A stretch of DNA of 64,000 nt from Microbacteriaceae bacterium PS02344 (GCA_029959905.1 JASCNZ010000010.1:1-64000), one strand, 5' to 3'; positions 18,870 to 29,668 are shown, counted from the first letter of the stretch. The notes: generated by a model from the letters alone, not told the origin. Numbers and translations are program-made.

Positions 18870-20585
18870 CTACTGCCCGGCCCGGGTGGCCAGAACCGCC
18901 ACCCCGGTGGCGATCTCGCGCCAGGCGGAACCGGCATGGGTGAACAGCGCCCCATCGACGTCGAGGACGCGGACGCCCGAGGCACTGCGGGCCCCGGCGA
19001 GCGCGGTCGCGCCTGCCGGGCTCGCCTCCGCGAAACCGACACCGCCCACCATCTGCGTGATCAGATCCGGGCTCTCGGGATCGACGAGCACACCGATCCG
19101 GTAGTCGCCGATCCACACGAGCCCTTCGACAGCGGCGTCGATACGACGGAGTTGCGTCATCTCGCCGATCGCCGTCGGCGTCCCGTCCTCGTCGCGAACG
19201 ACCGCCGAGACCACCGCCCACCGCTGCGCACCGACGGTGACGACTGCGGCGATGCGTGCCCCGTCGGCGGAGACGCGGATCGCCTCCACCGACGATGCGT
19301 CCGGCCACGCATCCGCGATCCTCTGCTCCGCCACTTCCGCGCTCCACGCGGTCAACGCGGAGGGGGCGCCCGACGGAACCGACCACGTGTAACCGTAGGG
19401 GTCGAGCGACGGTGCCACGAGACCGTCCCGGACGTCGAGCTCGTCGACGCGCCCGTCCGAGACCAGGTACACGTGGCGATCGGAGAGCTGCACGGCCGCG
19501 CGGGAGTCGTCCGCCGCGACGTCGATCGCCGCGATCGGCTGCTCGATGCCCGCGATCTCCTCGCTCACGGCCGGGATCGGCACCACTTCGTCTCCGACGA
19601 TCGACCCGAAAGCTCCCTCGGTCAGGACGAGCGGGCCCGTGTCGGCCGGCGGATCGAGGACGCTCACGATGCCCGCATCGAGGCCGCGGCCGTCGACCGT
19701 GAAGCGCACCTGAGAGACGTGCACGCCGGACGCCTGGAGAGTCGCCTGCAACTGCGTCCGCATCCGCGCGAGCGTTGCCGAATCGAGGCTCGAGGCGGGC
19801 CGGGTGAGAGCGACCTCGGCGACCTGATTGGCGTTGATCGGCACCGCGTCCTGCGCGAGCTGCACGTCGGCAGGGAACGCCGACTGCACGGCCGGATCCA
19901 GCCATGCGCTCGGCTCACCGCCGATCAGGGCCTGGGTGACCGTGGTGGCGATGCTCGCCCGGCGGGGGAACCAACGGAGGTCGGGAACCAGCCGCGACCA
20001 GGTGCTGTCGAAGTACTGCAGCGGATAGCCCTCGAACACGGTGTCGAACCGGGTCTGATCGATGACGATCCCGTCCGGCGCCTGCGAGATCCGCCACTCC
20101 CCGTTCATGCGCTCCAGCGCGAACGAGAGGTTCGACGACCCGGGCGACGACGAGTAGGCGCCTGCCGCGTCGACGCTCGCGACCTGGGCGAGCACCACGT
20201 CCACGCCGGCTTCCTGCGCCTCCTCATCGTCCTCGCCGACGTTGGAGGTGACGGAGCGCTCGATCGCCGAGGCATCGATCGACACGCCTGTCCCGGGGCG
20301 CCAGTCCCGCTGCATCTCGGGCGTGAGGAACCGTCGCGCGATCTCCCAGTTGTCGGCCGGGGTGATCGACGCCTCCATGAAGCCCTCGACGATCTCCTGC
20401 GGGTCCGCGCCCGGTGCCGGCCCGGAAGCGAGGGGCAGGAAGTCGGTGTCGTCCGGCGACTCCCCCAACTCGAGACCGACGTTGACGTCCCCGTTCGTCG
20501 GCAGGCCGGTGCACGCGGTCAGGACGAGGGCGGCCACGGCCGCGACGGCCCCGACGCGCAGCAGACGGCGCAGCGTGGCGGTCAT
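18870..20585 (-). CDS. lpqB: Lipoprotein LpqB
   Basis: A 571-residue lipoprotein exported by Sec. A signal sequence (1-24) ends in the lipobox LTAC with the lipidated C25. Then come a GerMN-type domain (about 60-330) and a C-terminal beta-propeller-like region. LpqB is the periplasmic partner of MtrB and modulates its signalling on cell-wall state and division. The ATG overlaps the mtrB stop (ATGA), so mtrA-mtrB-lpqB form a coupled operon. Length and layout are typical. Confidence 0.93.
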   Translation of the reverse strand: MTATLRRLLRVGAVAAVAALVLTACTGLPTNGDVNVGLELGESPDDTDFLPLASGPAPGADPQEIVEGFMEASITPADNWEIARRFLTPEMQRDWRPGTGVSIDASAIERSVTSNVGEDDEEAQEAGVDVVLAQVASVDAAGAYSSSPGSSNLSFALERMNGEWRISQAPDGIVIDQTRFDTVFEGYPLQYFDSTWSRLVPDLRWFPRRASIATTVTQALIGGEPSAWLDPAVQSAFPADVQLAQDAVPINANQVAEVALTRPASSLDSATLARMRTQLQATLQASGVHVSQVRFTVDGRGLDAGIVSVLDPPADTGPLVLTEGAFGSIVGDEVVPIPAVSEEIAGIEQPIAAIDVAADDSRAAVQLSDRHVYLVSDGRVDELDVRDGLVAPSLDPYGYTWSVPSGAPSALTAWSAEVAEQRIADAWPDASSVEAIRVSADGARIAAVVTVGAQRWAVVSAVVRDEDGTPTAIGEMTQLRRIDAAVEGLVWIGDYRIGVLVDPESPDLITQMVGGVGFAEASPAGATALAGARSASGVRVLDVDGALFTHAGSAWREIATGVAVLATRAGQ

Positions 20586-22255
20586 CGCAGGTCTCCCGTC
20601 GCGTCGGTGAGGTCGGTGAGGGAGATGGGCTGCGTCGCGTCGCCCAGCTCGGCGAGCGGTTGCTGCGGCTCGACCGGGATGGGGCTGGGTCCCTCCAGCT
20701 CGCTGCCGTGCCGGGGCAGCGTCAGGACGAAGTTCGTACCCACGCCGATCTCCGACCACACGGCGAGCGTTCCGCCGTGCAGCATCGCGTCGCCGAGGGC
20801 GATCGACAGGCCGAGGCCGGTTCCGCCGATGGTGCGCTGCCGGGAGGGGTCCGCGCGCCAGAACCGGTCGAAGACCCGCTCGGCGTCGGCGGGCTTCATC
20901 CCCAGGCCCGAGTCTCGCACCCCCGCGGCGACCGCGTGCTGGTTACTGTCCACCGTGACCACGATCGGCCGCCCCTCACCGTGCTCGATCGCATTGCCGA
21001 TGAGGTTCCGCAGCACGCGACGCACGCGGCGCGGATCCATGTCGACCGGCGAGTAGCCCCCCGGCGCCACCAGGCGCAGCTCCGAGCCGTGACCGTCCGC
21101 GAGCGGACGCATCTGCTCGATCACGTCCTCCGCGACGTGCGCCAGGCTCGTCGCCTCGAGTTCGAGCTGGACGGAACCTGCGTCGTAGCGGCTAATCTCG
21201 AGCAGGTCGGCCAGCAGCGTCTCGAATCGCTGCACCTGAGCGTGCATGAGTTCCGCGGCGCGTGCGGTGATCGGATCGAAGGCCTCCCGCTGATCGTTGA
21301 GCATGTCGGCCGCGAGCCGGATCGTCGTCAGCGGGGTGCGCAGCTCGTGCGACACGTCGGAGACGAAGCGCTGCTGCACCAACGACAGCTCACCCAGCTC
21401 CTTGATCTGCGCTTCGATGCTGTCGGCCATCGCGTTGAAGGAGCGACCGAGCGTGGCGAGTTCGTCCTCACCGTGCACCTCGAGCCGCACTCCGAGGTCG
21501 CCGGAGGCGAGGCGGGCGCTCGTCTCGGCGGCCTGGATGATCGGCGTCGAGACGGTGCGGAGCACGAACCACGAGATGGTCGCGACGATCGCGACCAGGC
21601 CGATCCCGGCGATCCACAGCGTCCGCTGCACGAAGACGAGCGTCTGGTCGGCATCCGACAGGTCGTAGGCGACGTAGATCTCGAACGGCCCGGCCTCGGG
21701 CACGACCAGCTGCTGCCCGACGATGATGCCCGGCACCTCGCCGCCGCCGTCGACGGGCAGCGCGACCGATTGCCACGCCTGCCGGTCGTCGAACTTCACC
21801 ACACGCGCGCGCAGCCCGTCGCTGAGGAGGCTCGCGCTGAGTCCGGCGGTGAAGCCGTTGAGGCGCACGGCGTCGGCATCGGAATCGATGCGGATGCCGG
21901 TGAGAAGGTCGGCGTTGGAGTTGCGCGCGATGCCCTCCTGCACGGTGTTCCAGAGGTCGGCGAGCGCCGCCGGGTCGTCGCCCACCTCGGCGACGTCGAA
22001 CGTGCTCTGAGCGATGTCGACCGCACGACGCGCGTCTTCGAGGGCCTGATTCTTGCGGGAGACGAACAGGTCGTTCTGGATCACCAGCGCCATCGTCACG
22101 CACGTGATGAAGATCGCCAACGATGTGGCGACGAGGGTGACCGCGAGCGTGCGGAAGCGGAGCGAGCGACGCCAGGATGCCGAGAGGAGGGTCGGCCATC
22201 CGCGCCAGTCGCGCAGCACGGCGACCGTCGTCGTGGTCGCGTTCGTGGCGGCCAT
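20582..22255 (-). CDS. mtrB: Sensor histidine kinase MtrB
   Basis: A 557-residue membrane kinase: first membrane helix about 38-58, an extracytoplasmic loop about 60-208, second helix about 212-233, HAMP about 234-290, the phosphoacceptor H303 in VSDVSHELRTP, and an HATPase domain with NLIGNAIEHG and GLGL loops. It phosphorylates MtrA to control cell-wall hydrolases, division and osmotic response in actinobacteria. It starts 7 bp after mtrA. A Ser/Thr/Pro-rich cytoplasmic tail follows the kinase domain. Confidence 0.95.
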   Translation of the reverse strand: MAATNATTTTVAVLRDWRGWPTLLSASWRRSLRFRTLAVTLVATSLAIFITCVTMALVIQNDLFVSRKNQALEDARRAVDIAQSTFDVAEVGDDPAALADLWNTVQEGIARNSNADLLTGIRIDSDADAVRLNGFTAGLSASLLSDGLRARVVKFDDRQAWQSVALPVDGGGEVPGIIVGQQLVVPEAGPFEIYVAYDLSDADQTLVFVQRTLWIAGIGLVAIVATISWFVLRTVSTPIIQAAETSARLASGDLGVRLEVHGEDELATLGRSFNAMADSIEAQIKELGELSLVQQRFVSDVSHELRTPLTTIRLAADMLNDQREAFDPITARAAELMHAQVQRFETLLADLLEISRYDAGSVQLELEATSLAHVAEDVIEQMRPLADGHGSELRLVAPGGYSPVDMDPRRVRRVLRNLIGNAIEHGEGRPIVVTVDSNQHAVAAGVRDSGLGMKPADAERVFDRFWRADPSRQRTIGGTGLGLSIALGDAMLHGGTLAVWSEIGVGTNFVLTLPRHGSELEGPSPIPVEPQQPLAELGDATQPISLTDLTDATGDLR

Positions 22256-22262
22256 GCCTCGC

Positions 22263-22943
22263 CTAGACGGCGCTCCCCGCGCGGTAGCCGACGCCCCGGA
22301 CCGTCATGACGATGCGGGGGTTGTCGGGGTCGAGCTCGACCTTCGCGCGGAGGCGCTGCACATGTACGTTCACCAGGCGCGTGTCGGCCTTGTAGTGGTA
22401 GCCCCAGACCTGCTCGAGCAGCATCTCGCGCGAGAACACCTGCTGCGGCTTCGAGGCGAGCGCGACGAGGAGCTGGAACTCGAGCGGCGTGAGCGGGATG
22501 GGAGCATCGCCGCGGCGCACCTCGTGCGCGTCGACGTCGACCGTGAGGTCGCCCACGCGCAGTTGCTCGCTGCCGGTCGTCGGTGCGGGGCGCAGACGGG
22601 TGCGGATGCGGGCGACGAGCTCCTTGGGGTTGAAGGGCTTGACCATGTAGTCGTCGGCGCCGACCTCGAGGCCCCGCACCACATCGGCGGTATCGCTGCG
22701 CGCGGTGAGCATGATGATGGGTACGCCGGATTCCGCGCGGATGCGGGTGCAGATCTCGATCCCGTCCATGCCGGGGAGCATCAGGTCGAGCAGCACGAGA
22801 TCCGGCCGCTGCGTGCGCCACGCGTCGACAGCCTGCGCGCCGTCGGCGCAGAAGACAGGCTCGAACCCCTCCGTACGCAGCACGATGCCGATCATCTCGG
22901 CGAGCGCGGTGTCGTCGTCGACCACGAGGATGCGTGAGGTCAT
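22263..22943 (-). CDS. mtrA: Response regulator MtrA
   Basis: A 226-residue OmpR/PhoB-type regulator. The receiver domain has D10, D11, the phosphorylated D53 (LLDLMLPG) and K102. The C-terminal winged helix has LTPLEFQLL and RLVNVHVQRLRAKV. MtrA is essential in mycobacteria and controls cell-wall and replication genes. The ATG at 22943 lacks a ribosome site but is 7 nt after TAAGGT, so a leaderless transcript is likely. A much longer frame upstream is only a shadow of the divergent gene. Confidence 0.96.
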   Translation of the reverse strand: MTSRILVVDDDTALAEMIGIVLRTEGFEPVFCADGAQAVDAWRTQRPDLVLLDLMLPGMDGIEICTRIRAESGVPIIMLTARSDTADVVRGLEVGADDYMVKPFNPKELVARIRTRLRPAPTTGSEQLRVGDLTVDVDAHEVRRGDAPIPLTPLEFQLLVALASKPQQVFSREMLLEQVWGYHYKADTRLVNVHVQRLRAKVELDPDNPRIVMTVRGVGYRAGSAV

Positions 22944-22950
22944 ACCTGTT

Positions 22951-22956
22951 ACCTTA
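22951..22956 (-). promoter_or_regulatory. -10 element of mtrAB-lpqB (leaderless)
   Basis: TAAGGT on the minus strand, 7 nt before the mtrA ATG at 22943. The two divergent start codons (22943 and 23040) leave about 96 bp for both promoters. Confidence 0.5.
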
Positions 22957-23039
22957 TGGCACCCGGTCTCACGTTCCCCAGGTCCGCGCACCAGCGCGGG
23001 GGTATGGCACGATGGGAGCGCACGACGGAGGGAGTGCTT

Positions 23040-24458
23040 GTGAGCGTCCAGACCTGGACCCCTGCCCCGAAGAAGGGCATCATCCCCCTGCATCCGCTGT
23101 CCTTCGGCACCATCCTCGGGAAGGCGTTCGCCGCCCTGCGGCACAACCCCCGTGTGCTGTTCGGGTTCGCGGTCGTGGTGCAGCTGATCGTCGTCCTGGT
23201 GACGGCCGCCCTGATGGGTGTCGTGCTCTTCACGACGTTCTCGCGCCTCGAGACGCTCACGCCGGCATCGCCCGACTTCGAGGCCGTGCTGAGCGGCACC
23301 ATCGCGATCAACATCGTCGCCGCGATCATCGTCGCTCTCGCCTCCGTCGCCTTCACCGCCATGGTGCAGGGCGTGGTCGCCGCCGACATCGGCTTCGCGG
23401 CGGTCGGCACGAAGGCGACCCTGGGCATGCTCTGGCGCCGGATGGCTCCCTCGTTCTGGCGGCTCGCCGCCTACTCCCTGATCCTCGCCGCCGCGGTGTT
23501 CGGAGTCTTCACGATCGCCGCCCTTCTCATCGTGGGGCTCGTGGCGGGCGGAGTCGCGAGCGGCACCGACGTCGTGGGCGTCGTGATCCTGGTCGTCGTG
23601 ATCTTCGTACTCGGGAGCATTCCCCTTTACATCTGGCTCGGCACGAAGCTCCTCCTCGTGCCGTCGATCCTGGTGCTCGAGCGGGCACACCTCCGCGAGG
23701 CGATCGTGCGCTCGTGGCGCCTGACACGGGGCCGCTTCTGGGTGGCCTTCGGCGTCACCGCCCTGATCGGCATCATCATGGGCACCGCCATGCAGGTGGT
23801 GAGCATCCCCGCCTCGTTCCTCAGCCCCATGCTCATCGGGATCGTCGCCCCGACGGGCGATCCCGAGCCGAGTGCGGTCCTCGGCACGGTGCTGCTCGCG
23901 CTGGTGCCGCAGATCCTCGTGCTGGCGCTGCAGGCCGTCGCTCAGGTCGTGCAGTCCACCGGGGGCGCCCTCGTGTACCTCGACTGCCGCATGCGGTACG
24001 AGGGGCTCGACCACACCCTGATCGCGCACGTCGAGCGGCGGGACGAAGGATGGGACGACGACCGGCTCGGCGATCCCTACGTCGTGGATCCGGCGCGCGC
24101 GGTCTCCAGCGCTCCCCCGCCGCGGCAGGTGCCCGAGCACGTCATCGCCGCGCAGGGTTACACGTACCCGCCGCAGGGTTACACGTACCCGCCGCAGGGT
24201 TACACGTACCCGCCGCAGGGTTACACGTACCCGCCGCAGGGTTACGCCGCGCCGGCAGCGCAGGGCTACGGCTACCCCCCGCACGCGAGCACGCCGCCGA
24301 CCTCACAGGGCTACGCCGCGCCCCCGCCCCAGGGCTACGCTCCTCCGGTGCCAGGGTACGGACCTCCCCAGGGAGACGCTCCGGCTCCGGCTCCCGCCCC
24401 GCCTGCTCCCGTCGCGGACTCCGGCACGGACGCCGACGGCGGTGGCGCGTCGGCATGA
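23040..24458 (+). CDS. Membrane protein with GDPD-type membrane domain and QGYTYPP repeats
   Basis: A 472-residue integral membrane protein of the glycerophosphoryl diester phosphodiesterase membrane-domain family: about six membrane helices from 35 to 315. The C-terminal cytoplasmic tail (about 355-472) is Pro/Gly/Tyr-rich and starts with four exact QGYTYPP units encoded by a 21-bp repeat. No phosphodiesterase catalytic domain is present. The GTG at 23040 has GGAGGGAG 5 nt upstream. It heads an operon with ATGA, GTGA and zero-gap junctions running to the DUF58 gene. The function is unknown; a membrane-organising role is possible. Confidence 0.82.
   Translation: MSVQTWTPAPKKGIIPLHPLSFGTILGKAFAALRHNPRVLFGFAVVVQLIVVLVTAALMGVVLFTTFSRLETLTPASPDFEAVLSGTIAINIVAAIIVALASVAFTAMVQGVVAADIGFAAVGTKATLGMLWRRMAPSFWRLAAYSLILAAAVFGVFTIAALLIVGLVAGGVASGTDVVGVVILVVVIFVLGSIPLYIWLGTKLLLVPSILVLERAHLREAIVRSWRLTRGRFWVAFGVTALIGIIMGTAMQVVSIPASFLSPMLIGIVAPTGDPEPSAVLGTVLLALVPQILVLALQAVAQVVQSTGGALVYLDCRMRYEGLDHTLIAHVERRDEGWDDDRLGDPYVVDPARAVSSAPPPRQVPEHVIAAQGYTYPPQGYTYPPQGYTYPPQGYTYPPQGYAAPAAQGYGYPPHASTPPTSQGYAAPPPQGYAPPVPGYGPPQGDAPAPAPAPPAPVADSGTDADGGGASA
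24153..24245 (+). repeat. 21-bp in-frame tandem repeat
   Basis: Four exact copies of a 21-bp unit (cagggttacacgtacccgcc plus g), 24153-24236, plus a 9-bp partial copy. They encode QGYTYPP. Identity at the DNA level points to recent slippage or recombination. Confidence 0.95.
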
Positions 24459-25096
24459 TCCACCCGTTCGACGATCTGTTCATCCCGGACGGCGACGAGG
24501 CGCGTCGCTGGGCCGAGGAGGAGCTGTCCAACTCGCGCTACGCGGAGGCCAGACCCACCTGGTTCGATTACCTGGCGCGGGACATCGGGCGCTTCTTCCG
24601 CGACCTCTTCAGCACCGACACCAGCAACGCCGTCGGTCCGATCGGCCTGATCATCGTTTGCATCGTGATCGCGGCGGCCGTCGTCGCGGCCCTCATCATC
24701 TGGGGCCGACCGCGCCGTTCTCGCGCGGTACGGCGTGCTCGCGCTGATCTCCTCGGCGCCTCCGACGACCGTTCCGCGGCGCAACTGCGCGCCGATGCGG
24801 AGCGGGCGGCGCGCGCCGCGGACTGGGACGGCGCGGTCGTGCTGCGCTTCCGCGCGCTCGCCCGCGACCTCCTGGAGCGCGACCTCATCGACCCCGCTCC
24901 CGGGGCCACCGCGCAGGCCATCGCCCGAGAAGCGAGCGGCGTGTTCGCCGCCGAGGCGGACGCCGTGCGCCGAGCGGCGATCGCGTTCGACGACGTGCGG
25001 TACCTTCGTCGACCCGCGGGTGCGGACGATTACGCCGCCCTCACGGCGACCGACGAGCGGCTGCGCACGCTCCGCCCCGAGGCGGTTCCCGCGTGA
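24455..25096 (+). CDS. DUF4129-domain membrane protein
   Basis: A 213-residue protein with one membrane helix (about 67-87). The segment before it is acidic and aromatic (RPTWFDYLARDIGRFF) and the segment after it is helical, Arg/Ala-rich and matches DUF4129 (about 105-205). DUF4129 proteins accompany MoxR, DUF58 and transglutaminase-like genes in actinobacteria; the role is unknown. ATGA overlap with the preceding gene and GTGA overlap with the next show tight coupling. Confidence 0.82.
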   Translation: MIHPFDDLFIPDGDEARRWAEEELSNSRYAEARPTWFDYLARDIGRFFRDLFSTDTSNAVGPIGLIIVCIVIAAAVVAALIIWGRPRRSRAVRRARADLLGASDDRSAAQLRADAERAARAADWDGAVVLRFRALARDLLERDLIDPAPGATAQAIAREASGVFAAEADAVRRAAIAFDDVRYLRRPAGADDYAALTATDERLRTLRPEAVPA

Positions 25097-26320
25097 CCGT
25101 CGTCGGAGAGGCACCGGCGTCCACCGCCGAGGCGCGTCGGTCACCCGTGCGCGCGATCGTCGGATGGGTCGTCGTCGGGATACTCGTCGTCGTGGTCGCC
25201 TGGGTCGGCCTGCAGGTGGCCGCCTCGGCTCCCGGGTCGTATCGCTCGCTCGACCCCGAGAGCGCACGCGGCACGGGCACACTCGCTCTCGCCGAGACCC
25301 TCCGCGATCGCGGAGTCGAGGTCGAGGTGGTGCGCTCTCGGATCGACGCGGCCGCTGCGCTCGACGACGACGCGACCCTCGTTCTGGCGAACCCCTACAC
25401 GCTGACCGATGAGGGCGTCGCCGATCTGCTCGACCCCGCGTCGAGGGTCGTGCTCCTCTCCGTCGGGGCGCACCTGCTCGATGAGCTCGACCTCGGCTCT
25501 TACGCCCCCGGCGTCACAGCGTCGGTCGAGGCGAATTGCGACGTGCCCGAGTTCGCGCGGGTGGGGACCATCCGCCCCGATCAGCTCCTGCGGCCGTCCG
25601 ACGGCGTGACCGGCTGCTTCGGCGAAGACGGCGCCTACGCCGTGCTCATCGCCGATCGGGGCGACACCGTGATCTCCGCCGTCGACGGCAGCCGTCTCTT
25701 CACGAACGAGGCGCTGGCCGACGACGGCAATGCGGCGCTCGCGCTCGCGCTCCTCGGACAGGAGGAACGCGTCGTCTGGTACGTGCCGTCGCTCGAAGAC
25801 AGCGACATCGAGGCGCAGACGCCGGACACCCTGGGCGACCTCACCCCGGACTGGGTGACCCCCGCGATCCTGCTGCTCCTCCTCGCCGGGGCGGCAGCCG
25901 CGCTCTGGCGCGGGCGCCGATTCGGGCCTCTCGTCGCCGAGACCCTGCCGGTCACCGTCCGCGCGTCCGAGACCATGCAGGGCCGCGCACGTCTGACGGC
26001 CAGAGCCGGCGATGCCGCGCACGCCTCGGTTGCCGTGCGCGACGGCACACGGCTGCGACTCGCGCGTCGTCTTTCGCTCGGCGATCGTGCCAACGTCGAC
26101 GAGATCGCCGACGCCGCCGCCGACCGTCTGCGCATCCCCCGCGGCACCCTGCAGGCCCTGCTCGGCGGGCCGGCTCCGACCGATGACGCGGCTCTGATCG
26201 AACTCGCCCGACGCCTGGCAGACCTCGAGGCGGCGGTCGACGAGACCCTCCGCCCGCGGGGCGCCGCGTCCGGCACCCCGACCCCCGACCCCTCCACGAC
26301 CACGGAAGACGAGGCATCAC

Positions 26321-26331
<11 letters not shown>
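25093..26331 (+). CDS. DUF4350-domain membrane protein
   Basis: A 412-residue protein with a membrane helix near the N-terminus (about 17-39), an extracytoplasmic DUF4350 domain (about 50-245) with a Rossmann-like pattern and one cysteine pair (near 151 and 176), a second helix (about 258-275), then a cytoplasmic helical tail. DUF4350 is related to GATase-like folds, but no catalytic triad is obvious. It is a standard member of the actinobacterial MoxR operon. GTGA overlap with DUF4129 and an 11-bp overlap with moxR. Confidence 0.83.
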
Positions 26332-27304
<973 letters not shown>

Positions 27305-28612
27305 GTGTTCGTCACCGGCCGTCTTCCCGTCGTCGTCGCGGCGGGCCTCCTCCCGCTCGTGCTCGCCGGCCTGGCCGGATACCCCGCCTACGCCGTGCTC
27401 GGGGGCTGGATCGCGCTCTGCGTGCTGCTCGTCGTCGTCGACGTCGCCGCGGCGGCGAGCGCCCGCCAGGTCGTGGTGACACGGCGCCTCCCCGTGCGCA
27501 CGCGCCTCGGCGAGCCGGTGCCCGTGAGCGTCGCGCTGCAGAATCAGGGCGCGCGTCTGCTCCGCGCCGTGATCCGCGACGCGTGGCAGCCGACGGCAGG
27601 CGCGGCGCCCGGGCGGCCGGAGGTCGAGATCCCGCCGGGCGAGCGCCGCCGGGTCGACATCCCCCTCCTCCCCCGCCGACGCGGCGAGCTGGTCAGCGAG
27701 TTCGTCGTCGTCCGCTCACGCGGACCCCTCGGCCTCGCAGGCCGTCAGGCCGTGCACCGTGTGCGCGGGGCGATCCGGGTGCTGCCGGCGTTCTCGTCGC
27801 GCAAGCACCTGCCGTCGCGACTCGCGCGTCTGCGCGAGCTCGACGGGAACACGAGCATCCAGGTTCGCGGCCAGGGCACCGAGTTCGACTCCCTGCGGGA
27901 GTACGTGCGGGGCGATGACGTGCGCTCCATCGACTGGCGCGCGACCGCTCGCGCCGGAACCACGATGCTGCGCACCTGGCGGCCGGAACGGGATCGGCAT
28001 GTGGTCATCATCATCGACACCGGTCGCACGGCGGCAGCGCGCGTCGGCGATGGGACCAGGGCTGATGCCGCGCTCGAAGCGGCCCTCCTGCTCTCGGCTC
28101 TCGCCGCGCGAGCCGGCGACCACGTGCACCTGCTGATGTACGACCGGGTGGCGCGCGCCCGCGTGACCGGCGTCGACGGAGCCGCCCTGCTTCCGGCCCT
28201 CACCGACGCCATGGCGCCGGTGCACGCCCGCCTCGTCGACACCGATTGGCATGGAGCCTTCACCGCCGTGCGCACGCTCACCACGCGCCCGTCGTTGATC
28301 GTGGTGCTCACGGCTCAGGACGCGGCGGAGTCCGCGCGCGGGTTCCTCGGAGCGTTCCCCGCCGCCTCGCGCGCGACGACGGTGCTGGTCGGCTCCGTCA
28401 CCGACGACGGGATCGCGGCGGTCGCGCGTCGACGGGACTCGCGGGAGGACGTCTACCTCGCCGCCGCAGCGGAACGCACCCTCCGTGACGCCGAGAACGT
28501 CGCCGATGCGATCCGGCGCGCCGGCGGTGAGGCGATCGCCGCCGACCCCGAGGCCCTTCCCCCGAAGATCGCTGACCGGTATCTCGAGCTCAAGGCCGCC
28601 GGCCGCCTCTGA
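27305..28612 (+). CDS. DUF58 (vWA-like) membrane protein, MoxR partner
   Basis: A 435-residue protein. Two membrane helices lie near the N-terminus (about 7-50), then a beta-rich extracytoplasmic domain, then the DUF58 block E193-F-D-S-L-R-E-Y-V-R-G-D-D-V-R-S-I-D-W211 and a vWA-like region. The MIDAS-type metal motif, DxSxS in classic vWA domains, reads DTGRT at 238-242, so the metal site looks altered. It begins directly after the MoxR stop codon. The role is inferred from operon company. Confidence 0.87.
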   Translation: MFVTGRLPVVVAAGLLPLVLAGLAGYPAYAVLGGWIALCVLLVVVDVAAAASARQVVVTRRLPVRTRLGEPVPVSVALQNQGARLLRAVIRDAWQPTAGAAPGRPEVEIPPGERRRVDIPLLPRRRGELVSEFVVVRSRGPLGLAGRQAVHRVRGAIRVLPAFSSRKHLPSRLARLRELDGNTSIQVRGQGTEFDSLREYVRGDDVRSIDWRATARAGTTMLRTWRPERDRHVVIIIDTGRTAAARVGDGTRADAALEAALLLSALAARAGDHVHLLMYDRVARARVTGVDGAALLPALTDAMAPVHARLVDTDWHGAFTAVRTLTTRPSLIVVLTAQDAAESARGFLGAFPAASRATTVLVGSVTDDGIAAVARRRDSREDVYLAAAAERTLRDAENVADAIRRAGGEAIAADPEALPPKIADRYLELKAAGRL

Positions 28613-28659
28613 GCACCTGCCGGTGGGTCGACCGCCGCTGCGGGCCGTCCATCGACGCG

Positions 28660-29652
28660 TCAATCGGCGAGGAGGCGCGGCGTCCCCGCTTCGAACTCGA
28701 CGAGATCGCCGGTCTCGCCCCGACGCACCGCGCGCCCGCCGATGACGAGCATGTAGAAGAGGAAGATGCCGAGCGCGGCGGCGCCGATGCCGATCTTGAC
28801 CGGCCAGGGCAACGCCCACCCGGTGACGAAGCCCTCGACCAGGCCCGCCAGCAGCAGCGCGAAGATCAGACCGAGCGCGACGGTGGCGAGAGCACGCCCC
28901 TGCGCCGCGAGGGATTCAGCGCGCGTCCGCGCTCCCGGCGCCACCCAGGCCCAGAACATATGCAGGCCCCCCGCGGCGGCGACGAACAGGCAGGTGAGCT
29001 CGAGCATCCCGTGCGGGAGCACGTAGAGCAGCATGACCTCGCCCTGGCCGTGAGCGATCATGATGCCGCCCGCCTGCCCGACGTTCATCGCGTTGGTGAT
29101 CATGGAGTACACCGGGAAGATGCCGGTGACCCCCATGATCACGCAGAGCATGGCGATCAATGCGTTGTTGAACCAGACCATTCCCATGAACACGGCCGCC
29201 GGGTTCTCGGTGTAGTAGCCGGTGAAGCTCTCGTCGGCGTACTGCTGGAGGGCGTCGGGAGGCCCCAGAGTGGCCACCAGCGCCGGGTCGCTCGCGATCC
29301 AGAACGCCGTCCCGAAGGCGATCGCGAGGAATCCCACGCCGATCGCGAGGGTGGTCCACCGCAGTCGGTACAGCGCGGCGGGGAGCTGGTCGACGAAGAA
29401 GCGCGCCGCCTGCGTGAGGATGCTGTCGGATGCTCCCGTCAGCCGCAGCCGCGCACGGACGAGGATCGTCGACAGGTAGTCGCCCTGCGGCGACGCTCCG
29501 ACGGAGGTGTTGAGCTCCGCGAGGTCGGCCGAGGCGGCACGATAGCGGACGATCAGCTCATCGACGCCGTCGCCGTCCAAGCGGGCTTTGCTGAGCTCGT
29601 CGAGGCGTGCCCACTCGGCCCGGCGCGCATCGGTCAGTGCATCGGCGTCCAC
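28660..29652 (-). CDS. SpoIIM-like membrane protein
   Basis: A 330-residue stage II sporulation protein M-family protein with five or six membrane helices (about 100-325) and an N-terminal cytoplasmic helical part beginning VDADALTDARRAEWARLDEL. In Bacillus SpoIIM acts in peptidoglycan degradation at engulfment; in non-sporulating actinobacteria it travels with RDD, MoxR and DUF58. The GTG at 29652 is preferred because TACAGT stands 7 nt before it. An ATG at 29670 would overlap the RDD start codon on the other strand. Confidence 0.85.
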   Translation of the reverse strand: MDADALTDARRAEWARLDELSKARLDGDGVDELIVRYRAASADLAELNTSVGASPQGDYLSTILVRARLRLTGASDSILTQAARFFVDQLPAALYRLRWTTLAIGVGFLAIAFGTAFWIASDPALVATLGPPDALQQYADESFTGYYTENPAAVFMGMVWFNNALIAMLCVIMGVTGIFPVYSMITNAMNVGQAGGIMIAHGQGEVMLLYVLPHGMLELTCLFVAAAGGLHMFWAWVAPGARTRAESLAAQGRALATVALGLIFALLLAGLVEGFVTGWALPWPVKIGIGAAALGIFLFYMLVIGGRAVRRGETGDLVEFEAGTPRLLAD

Positions 29653-29658
29653 CTGATT

Positions 29659-29665
29659 TACTGTA
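29659..29665. promoter_or_regulatory. Bidirectional promoter with overlapping -10 elements
   Basis: TACTGTA reads as TACTGT toward the RDD gene (ATG 29669, 4 nt away; TTTACT 2 bases upstream would leave 6 nt) and as TACAGT toward the SpoIIM-like gene (GTG 29652, 7 nt away). Both genes would be leaderless, or nearly so, and their polymerases would compete for the same -10 region. Confidence 0.55.
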
Positions 29666-29668
29666 CTC

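Noticed and set aside
24153-24245. Possible CRISPR array
   Set aside because: The repeats are contiguous, 21 bp long, without spacers, and encode a regular protein repeat in frame.
22263-24284. A longer MtrA with a 447-residue N-terminal extension
   Set aside because: The extension is an antisense shadow of the divergent membrane protein gene. MtrA has its normal length from ATG 22943.
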